Below are positions 1 to 4,541 of a stretch of DNA of 7,032 nt, in pieces (the stretch's first letter is position 1; each line of letters opens with the position of its first letter). This DNA comes from CAZMGD01 sp964565705 (GTDB taxonomy: Bacteria; Actinomycetota; Acidimicrobiia; Acidimicrobiales; Ilumatobacteraceae): NCBI GenBank assembly GCA_964565705.1, contig CAZMGD010000158.1, positions 1 to 7,032 of the forward strand, read 5' to 3'. The translations under genes were made by a program, and so were the position numbers. The notes beneath the pieces were generated by a model. It was given only the letters and a program-made list of their open reading frames with translations. It searched no databases and had not been told where the DNA came from.

Positions 1-68
1 CTCGAGCTTCTCATAGTCTGCAATATGCGCTCGTGGGTTCCAGCTGCATTGACAGATCGTTGACAACA

Positions 69-108
69 CCGTGCCAACCGCCCCGAAGGTCAGTCGTCCT
101 CGGCACGG
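69..108. repeat. 7-bp inverted repeat upstream of the toxin-antitoxin pair
   Basis: CCGTGCC at 69-75 is matched perfectly by GGCACGG at 102-108, with a 26-base loop. No T-tract follows, so it is a poor intrinsic terminator. It could be an operator or only chance in GC-rich DNA. It lies about 60 bases ahead of the antitoxin start. Confidence 0.25.
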
Positions 109-156
109 GCAGCCGTCTTGCTTGGATGGCGGACGAGTGCTCACGGCAGTGTTGGG

Positions 157-162
157 TACGAT
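157..162 (+). promoter_or_regulatory. candidate -10 element of a leaderless antitoxin promoter
   Basis: TACGAT fits the actinobacterial TAnnnT -10 pattern and ends six bases before the antitoxin ATG at 169. That is the spacing expected if transcription starts on the A of the start codon. No Shine-Dalgarno sequence is visible ahead of this ATG, which agrees with a leaderless transcript. There is no convincing -35 element at the right distance, so the call rests on the -10 element and the missing ribosome binding site. Confidence 0.4.
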
Positions 163-168
163 CCCGTC

Positions 169-417
169 ATGAGCACGCAAGCGGAGGTGGTCCTCGCTGA
201 GGCGCTCGGACTGCCCGCCGACGAACGGGTGATGGTCGCCTCCAGCTTGCTTGCCAGCCTCGACAGCGACGTCACCGACGAGGACGAGATCGACCGACTG
301 TGGTCGATCGAAACCGAACGCCGGGCAGCGATGATCGAATCCGGCGAAGCGCGCACCTTCGCGCGTGACGAAGTGCTCGCCGAGCTCGCGGACCTGCGCG
401 CCCAGCGCACCGGGTGA
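169..417 (+). CDS. addiction-module antitoxin (Unstab_antitox-like)
   Basis: This 82-residue acidic protein resembles the short antitoxins of the 'putative addiction module component' family (PF09720/TIGR02574 type). These antitoxins bind and neutralise a RelE/ParE toxin and usually repress their own operon. Visible family features are the N-terminal helix with LGLPADERVMVASSLLASL (about residues 12-30), an acidic centre rich in D/E with a tryptophan (DRLWSIE), and the C-terminal pattern ESGEAR...RDEVLAEL, the toxin-binding segment in relatives. The reading frame stays open upstream to 118, but ATG 169 is preferred because MSTQAEVV starts where family members start and a -10 element lies just before it. 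The stop overlaps the toxin GTG in a GTGA junction, so the two are translationally coupled. Identification is by family pattern only. Confidence 0.85.
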   Translation: MSTQAEVVLAEALGLPADERVMVASSLLASLDSDVTDEDEIDRLWSIETERRAAMIESGEARTFARDEVLAELADLRAQRTG

Positions 418-731
418 GCGTCAGCGTCATCTACCACCAGCTGGCCCGTGCCGACCCGTACACGGCGTCGGCGTGGTACGAGGATCAGCAACCGGGACTC
501 GGCGATCGATTCGCGGCGTCCGTTGACCGGATCGCCCTACGGGCCACTCGTTGGCCGAACAGCGGCACGCCGACGCTTCGCGACGAAGCGGACGAGATCA
601 TCGAGCGCAAGCTCGCCACGCCGGGCTTTCCCTACACGGTTCGCTACCGTGTCGTCGAGACCACCCTCGTTGTCATGGCCGTGTCGTACCAGCACCGCAG
701 ACCCGAGTACGGCGCCGACCGCGAGCCGTAG
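414..731 (+). CDS. type II toxin, RelE/ParE family
   Basis: This 105-residue protein has the layout of RelE/ParE-superfamily toxins. There is an N-terminal strand and helix (SVIYHQLARADPYTASAWYE), the typical YEDQQPGLGDRF segment at about residues 22-33, and a C-terminal beta sheet carrying FPYTVRYRV and VVMAVSYQHRRPEY (about residues 73-99). Superfamily members either cut ribosome-bound mRNA (RelE) or poison DNA gyrase (ParE); the sequence alone does not decide which. The start is GTG 414, inside the antitoxin stop codon (4-base overlap). No separate ribosome binding site is evident, so translation probably depends on antitoxin translation. Length is normal and the frame is unbroken, so the toxin is probably intact. 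No clear terminator follows. Confidence 0.88.
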   Translation: MSVSVIYHQLARADPYTASAWYEDQQPGLGDRFAASVDRIALRATRWPNSGTPTLRDEADEIIERKLATPGFPYTVRYRVVETTLVVMAVSYQHRRPEYGADREP

Positions 732-1517
732 CAGGCACAGCCGGCGATCGGCATACCACGGCGAGCACCGGTGTTGTACGGCACTTCGACCAGTTCGCCC
801 AATCCGCAAACGGTGACCGACATCGATAGCCGGACGCGCCACCATCGCCGGATCACATGAGCCCTACTGAACACTCTGAGTCGCGCGTAGCCACGTCAGT
901 CGTCGCGCAAGAGTCTGGTCGTCAGTTGGTTCGAGCTGCCGGGGACGAGCCGATACTCGTATCCCGACATCGACGATGTGGTGTCGGCACCGCGAACGAG
1001 ACGCGCTGCGGGAGCGACCTGGCGGCCGGTGCCGAGCTTGATTCGAATGTCCTGGTAATCGACGGTCAGCGTGCGTTCGAGCGCGAATGCGCGATCCATT
1101 CCATCGGCGGTGGCGATCTAACGATCAGCTGACGTGAGGGGAGCGGCCGACCGACGATCCGGTCACGGGCGACCCCGTCCACGACGCCAGCCCCGTCATC
1201 GCGCTGGGCGAAGTGACGGAAGCTCAGCGGCCGCGACGTGCGTGGTTCTGGTTGACGCCGCCGGAGAGAACATCAAATCAACGCGCACACCGTGACCACT
1301 CGGGCGTTGTCGCGGATCGAAGCCGCTTCGCCAGCGAGCGGGGACAGCCTGAACGAGATCCGCGCCGTGATTGCCGCGTCAGCCTCCGCGAGGGAAGCCG
1401 CCAATCGCACTCGCCGGCTCGCCGACATACCTGAGCCGACAAATGTGTCTCGGTGCAGGCCGAGCGGAGCGGACGGTGCGCGTGGCACGTGCCGGTTCAG
1501 AGACCGATCCCCGCGCC
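732..1517. other. gene-poor region with possible decayed coding sequence
   Basis: About 790 bases between the toxin stop and the TetR stop hold no gene I can support. Several short open frames occur on both strands, none with a ribosome binding site or recognisable family. Two stretches have coding-like base use. One is the minus strand 1099-896, which reads MDRAFALERTLTVDYQD and continues for 67 residues. The other is the plus strand from about 1144, where DPVTGDPVHDASPVIALGEV is followed in other frames by VVLVDAAGENI and NAHTVTTRALSRIEAAS. The latter suggests a gene broken by frameshifts. A 10-base palindrome GGCACGTGCC sits at 1484-1493, just beyond the TetR stop. No tRNA, CRISPR or complete insertion sequence is seen. 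Confidence 0.55.
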
Positions 1518-2102
1518 TCAGGCGGGTGGTTGTGTGATGGCGGTGATGGCGTCGAGGAGTTGTCGTTCGAGGCGCGAGGTGCGCTGGGGGGCGCGCGCGG
1601 CGCCGAGGACGAGGCCGGCGAGGAGTTCGACGGTGGCGGGGATGTCGTCGGCGGGGACGTCGGTGTCGGCGACTGTGTCGGCGACGATTTGCATCATGGT
1701 GGCATGCTCGCTGGCGATGGCCTCGCGGACGGAGGGTTCGAGGTCGGGGAGGGCCTCGATCAGTGGGCGGACGAGGTCGTGTTCGGGGGTGTTGGCCCAC
1801 TCGAGGTAGGTGAGTGCCCAGCGGTGGAGTCGTTCGGTGGGGGTGCCGGGTGGGCGGGTCGCAGCCTTCCAGGCCTCCATGGTGGTGGGGATGGTGCGGT
1901 GGTACCAGTCGACGAGGAAGTGGGTCTTGTCGGGGACGTAGCGGTAGAGGGAGTTGCGGGCGAGACCGATCTCGGCGGCGATGTCGGCAAGGGTGACGTT
2001 GCGGTAGCCGCGTTCGAGGAACAGCGCGATAGCGGCGTCGATCGCAGCGGCGCGTTGGTGGGCGACGTGTTCGGCCACGCTGTCGGCGTTGATCCGTGGC
2101 AT
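1518..2102 (-). CDS. TetR/AcrR-family transcriptional regulator
   Basis: This 194-residue protein has a typical TetR layout. The N-terminal DNA-binding domain spans about residues 16-62: AAAIDAAIALFLERGY, then the helix-turn-helix VTLADIAAEIGLARNSLYRY, then PDKTHFLVD. A divergent C-terminal ligand and dimer domain follows (about residues 63-194) and gives no hint of the ligand. The start at 2102 is chosen because MPRINADSV leads straight into the TetR domain. The frame stays open upstream to 2366, but that stretch is low-complexity P/S/T antisense to the ATPase gene. It lies 13 bases after the ATPase stop without a clear ribosome binding site, so it is the third gene of the permease-ATPase-regulator operon. 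The likely role is autorepression through the TGTCGACA sites upstream of the permease, relieved by a compound the pump exports (inference). Confidence 0.93.
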   Translation of the reverse strand: MPRINADSVAEHVAHQRAAAIDAAIALFLERGYRNVTLADIAAEIGLARNSLYRYVPDKTHFLVDWYHRTIPTTMEAWKAATRPPGTPTERLHRWALTYLEWANTPEHDLVRPLIEALPDLEPSVREAIASEHATMMQIVADTVADTDVPADDIPATVELLAGLVLGAARAPQRTSRLERQLLDAITAITQPPA

Positions 2103-2115
2103 CGGGTTCAGGTTG

Positions 2116-2823
2116 TCACGTGAGCGTGGCTGCCGCGTGGAGTCGTCCGTGCTCGAGGTGAAGGTGCCGGTCGGCGTGGCCGAGGGCGACGCTGTCGTGG
2201 GCGACGACCAAGGTCGCCAGGCGGTGCTCACGGGTGGCGTCTGCGAACAGGCCGGCGATGGTCTCGGCGCGTTCGGGGTCGAGTGAGGCGGTGGGTTCGT
2301 CGGCGATGAGGATGCTGGGTTGTGCCATGAGGGCGCGGGCGATCCCGACGCGTTGGCGTTCACCACCGGACAGCTGGTTGGGGAGCTGGTCGGCGCGATC
2401 GGTGAGGTCGACGGTGGCGAGCAGCTCCCTGGCGCGTTCGCGGCTGGTGCGGGCGTGTTCGCCGTGGACGTGGCCGACGAGCTCGAGTTGCTCGATAGCG
2501 GTGAGCGACGGGAACAAGTTGGCGGACTGGTAGACGAACGCGATGTGATCGCGCAGCGTCCGGGTGCGGGCCCGGTTGCGCATCCCGGCGGTGGGGGTGC
2601 CGGCGATGGTCACCTCGCCGGCGTCGGGGCGGCGCAACAGGCCGGCGATGGTCAACAGGGTCGATTTGCCGGATCCTGAACGGCCGGAGATGACGGTCAG
2701 CTCGCCGGGGTGCAGGTCGAGGTCGAGGTGGTCGAGGATCGTGCGTGTGGTTGATCCGTCGGGGAACGCGACGCTGATGTCGCGCAGTGACAGCACTGGT
2801 TCGACGGTGGCCTGGTCGGTCAT
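2116..2823 (-). CDS. ABC transporter ATP-binding protein (MacB/LolD type)
   Basis: This 235-residue single-domain ABC ATPase powers the FtsX-type permease encoded just upstream; two copies would sit at the cytoplasmic face of a permease dimer. All core motifs are intact: Walker A GRSGSGKST (residues 47-55), Q-loop with Q99 in VYQSANLF, signature LSGGERQRVGIARAL (151-165), Walker B ILIADEPTASLD (171-182, catalytic E176) and the switch histidine H209 in VVAHD. The LSGGERQRV and DEPTASLD forms are typical of the MacB/LolD/FtsE group. These act on substrates outside the membrane (peptides, lipoproteins, antibiotics) rather than as classic importers. The ATG overlaps the permease stop by four bases (ATGA at 2823-2820), so the pair is translationally coupled. 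The substrate cannot be told from the sequence. Confidence 0.96.
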   Translation of the reverse strand: MTDQATVEPVLSLRDISVAFPDGSTTRTILDHLDLDLHPGELTVISGRSGSGKSTLLTIAGLLRRPDAGEVTIAGTPTAGMRNRARTRTLRDHIAFVYQSANLFPSLTAIEQLELVGHVHGEHARTSRERARELLATVDLTDRADQLPNQLSGGERQRVGIARALMAQPSILIADEPTASLDPERAETIAGLFADATREHRLATLVVAHDSVALGHADRHLHLEHGRLHAAATLT

Positions 2824-3911
2824 GACTCGGCCCCCAACGCGATGGCGGGTTCGATGCCGGTGATCCGACGGAACGCGACGAGGCTCCCGGCGATCCCGGC
2901 GACGGCCAGCGCGGCGGCCGAGGTGGCGATGTCGCGCGGGTCGAGCTCGACGGGGGCGTCGCCTCGGGACAGGACCGCGACGACGACGGTGCCGATGGCG
3001 ACACCGCCGAGGACGGCTGCGACGACGAGCACAGCCATCTGGCCGATTCCGTCGCGGACCACGTAGCCGTTCGACGCGCCCATCGCTTTGAGTAGGCCGA
3101 TCTGGCGGGTGCGTTGCACGGTCAGCACCGTGAAGAACGCACCGATCACCAACGCGGAGATCACCAGCAGGAACCCGCGGATCAGGTTCATCGTCGCCGT
3201 TTCGGCGCTGTAGCCCGGCGACCCGGCGTAGGTCTGTGACTTCGTCAGCACGTCCACGCCGGCCGCGGTGCCGAGGGCGTCCCAGTCCGTCGAACCGGGA
3301 CCGTCCAGCGCGATCGCCGAGAAGCGCCCATCGGCCTGGTCGCCATAGCTGATCGACTGCCAGGTCGGCAGCGATACGAACGCGATCGGGGCGTGCCCGT
3401 ACGTGCCGGCGAACGTGAACCCGAGGACCGGCAACTCCACGTTCGACCCGCCCAGCGTGTAGGTGTCGCCGACCTTCACTCCGTCGCGCTCCAACTCATC
3501 GCTCAACACCAGACCCGGTGTTCCCGCCAGCGCAGCGCGGGCGTCGTCGCGCTCCACGAGGAAGCTGTCGGCCGGGACGCCGAACAACGCGACGTCCACG
3601 CTCGGGCCGCCGGTCGTCGACGCCGCGTTGGCGAACGACACCCCCACCGGCGACGCCTTCACCCCGTGCGCGGCGGTGAAGGGCGCGAGCGCGTCGTCGC
3701 GCAACGTCGAGCGACTGAACGTCGCCTTTGCGCCTGGTTCGAATGCGAACCGGGACGCCGGCAACGCCCGCAACCCAGAGATCCCGTCCGTGACCAGCCC
3801 GGTCGCCAACCCCGACAACACCGTCGTCAGCAACGCCACCAGTGCGATCACGACGCCCAACAAGACGAACCGCCGCGCCCCCCGACGCAGATCACGCCAT
3901 CCGAGGAACAT
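2820..3911 (-). CDS. ABC transporter permease, FtsX/MacB-like
   Basis: This 363-residue membrane protein is the first gene of the operon. It has a predicted N-terminal membrane segment at about residues 15-40 (FVLLGVVIALVALLTTVLSG). A large extracytoplasmic domain follows to about residue 240. Three further segments lie at about 243-265, 288-315 and 328-348. The C-terminal part is a FtsX domain (PF02687 type) with the hallmark cytoplasmic stretch QRTRQIGLLKAMGAS at 266-280, which contacts the ATPase. One such permease with four segments and one separate ATPase match the MacB/DevC/LolE-type exporters, which work as mechanotransmission pumps. The ATG at 3911 follows GGAG at a 7-base spacing on the minus strand. 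No HlyD-like adaptor is present in the window, as expected for a single-membrane (monoderm) host. The substrate is unknown; drug, peptide or lipid efflux is likely given the TetR partner. Confidence 0.94.
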   Translation of the reverse strand: MFLGWRDLRRGARRFVLLGVVIALVALLTTVLSGLATGLVTDGISGLRALPASRFAFEPGAKATFSRSTLRDDALAPFTAAHGVKASPVGVSFANAASTTGGPSVDVALFGVPADSFLVERDDARAALAGTPGLVLSDELERDGVKVGDTYTLGGSNVELPVLGFTFAGTYGHAPIAFVSLPTWQSISYGDQADGRFSAIALDGPGSTDWDALGTAAGVDVLTKSQTYAGSPGYSAETATMNLIRGFLLVISALVIGAFFTVLTVQRTRQIGLLKAMGASNGYVVRDGIGQMAVLVVAAVLGGVAIGTVVVAVLSRGDAPVELDPRDIATSAAALAVAGIAGSLVAFRRITGIEPAIALGAES

Positions 3912-3929
3912 GAGCCCACTCCAGAGATA

Positions 3930-3971
3930 TCGACATCATGTCGACAAGATACCGACCAGTTGTCGACAAGA
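3930..3971 (-). promoter_or_regulatory. candidate TetR operator: palindromic TGTCGACA array
   Basis: Between the permease start and the divergent side lie stacked symmetric sites. TCGACAT at 3930-3936 and ATGTCGA at 3938-3944 form a perfect inverted repeat around one base. TGTCGACAAGA occurs twice as a direct repeat, at 3939-3949 and 3961-3971, start-to-start 22 bases or two helical turns. The second copy lies in the perfect palindrome TTGTCGACAA (3960-3969). The array sits 19-60 bases upstream of the permease ATG, where promoter and operator should be. Binding by the operon's own TetR protein is inference from position and symmetry. I could not place confident -35 and -10 boxes. Confidence 0.5.
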
Positions 3972-4041
3972 CACGCTACCACCACGCGAGGTGCGTAGCA
4001 CCTGAAGCCGAGCGGTCATGCGGCGTTGGACAACGGCGCCC

Positions 4042-4100
4042 AGCGCGCGTTGGCACCGAGCGCGCGTTGAGCGCGCGTCGACCATGTCAAGCGCGCGTTG
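4042..4100. repeat. cluster of four AGCGCGCGTTG repeats
   Basis: AGCGCGCGTTG occurs at 4042-4052, 4059-4069 and 4090-4100, with a one-base variant AGCGCGCGTCG at 4070-4080. All are in the same orientation; start-to-start spacings are 17, 11 and 20 bases. A small inverted repeat, CGTTG-GA-CAACG, lies just to the left at 4024-4035, and TGTCAAG occurs twice nearby (4085-4091 and 4103-4109). The block lies between the ABC operon promoter and the IS30 transposase scrap. It may be transposase-end binding sites, a protein-binding array or simple repeat expansion. No family is recognised. Confidence 0.65.
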
Positions 4101-4137
4101 CCTGTCAAGCCCGGTATCCGCCTGACTGACGGCGCTT

Positions 4138-4224
4138 TCAAGTGGTGGGCGCGACAAGCTCGTTGAGCTTCTCGGCTGGAGTCTTCCAGGCGAGGGTCTT
4201 GCGGGGGCGGCCGTTGAGGCTGGC
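4138..4224 (-). pseudogene. C-terminal remnant of an IS30-family transposase
   Basis: The minus strand encodes the last 28 residues of a transposase, ending LVAPTT and a stop at 4138-4140. The stretch NGRPRKTLAWKTPAE closely matches the extreme C-terminus of IS30-family DDE transposases, which typically read LN.RPRKTLGW.TPAE. Upstream (rising coordinates) the similarity stops at about 4225, where the plus strand takes up a different gene. The 5' nine-tenths of the transposase is therefore missing and it cannot be active. The matching terminal inverted repeat would lie below 4138, but I cannot identify one. This scrap marks an old insertion followed by a deletion. Confidence 0.72.
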
Positions 4225-4257
4225 CCCAGTTCGACAGGCCACCACGGTCACGGCTGG

Positions 4258-4428
4258 ATGATGATCGGCTTCGGAGTGATGTTGGCACTCGTCCTCGTCC
4301 TCGTCGCCACAGGGGCCGTTCGCGCCACCTTGCTCCTTGGGCCATTGGCATGCATGGCGATGATGGCCGTCATGATGCTGATGATGTCTCGCACCATGGG
4401 CGGACACGATCACCGCGGCAACGGCTGA
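4258..4428 (+). CDS. small His-tailed membrane protein, probably N-terminally truncated (DUF2933-like)
   Basis: A 56-codon frame encodes two hydrophobic segments, about residues 2-21 (MIGFGVMLALVLVLVATGAV) and 23-43 (ATLLLGPLACMAMMAVMMLM). A polar His-containing tail follows (GGHDHRGNG). Small two-segment, Met- and His-rich proteins of this kind (DUF2933-like) are commonly found beside copper or heavy-metal ATPases; their function is not settled. The frame continues upstream as GHHGHGW before ATG 4258, and this His-rich head looks like part of the original protein. It then runs into the antisense of the IS30 scrap at about 4225. No ribosome binding site precedes ATG 4258. It is probably a gene that has lost its true start by rearrangement, so translation is doubtful. 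It ends 113 bases before the ATPase start and has the same orientation. Confidence 0.5.
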   Translation: MMIGFGVMLALVLVLVATGAVRATLLLGPLACMAMMAVMMLMMSRTMGGHDHRGNG

Positions 4429-4500
4429 TCTGTGACGAAATGCCCGGCACGTCGTCGTCCGATCCGCCCGGTGGGCACGAGTCACGCCGGACCTGGAATG

Positions 4501-4515
4501 TACCCCCCGGGGGTA
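4501..4515 (+). promoter_or_regulatory. CsoR-type copper operator with overlapping promoter
   Basis: TACCCCCCGGGGGTA is a near-perfect palindrome with a C-run facing a G-run and TA ends, matching the known operator style of CsoR-family (DUF156) copper-sensing repressors. It lies 26 bases before the CopB-like ATPase start. A TATGGT -10 candidate follows at 4514-4519, and its -35 position 17 bases upstream (ACCTGG, 4491-4496) is weak. The operator therefore fills the promoter spacer, and repressor binding would block RNA polymerase until copper is sensed. No csoR gene is in this window, so the regulator must be encoded elsewhere. Confidence 0.7.
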
Positions 4516-4530
4516 TGGTTGTTCACGGCG

Positions 4531-4536
4531 AGGAGG
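4531..4536 (+). promoter_or_regulatory. ribosome binding site of the copper ATPase
   Basis: A full AGGAGG lies five bases before ATG 4542. It decides the start against the in-frame ATG at 4515, which has no ribosome binding site and overlaps the operator, and against the longer open frame reaching back to 4350. Confidence 0.8.
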
Positions 4537-4541
4537 TTGCC

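Noticed and set aside
1371..2123. Plus-strand 250-codon frame, Gly/Val-rich
   Set aside because: It is the antisense shadow of the TetR gene and has no start signal.
2103..2366. Longer start for the TetR protein at 2366
   Set aside because: The extra 88 residues are low-complexity and lie antisense-frame inside the ATPase gene; the TetR domain begins immediately after the start at 2102.
4350..4541. Longer start for the copper ATPase at 4350 or 4515
   Set aside because: The added residues are not protein-like, would run through the operator and promoter, and lack a ribosome binding site; ATG 4542 has a perfect AGGAGG.
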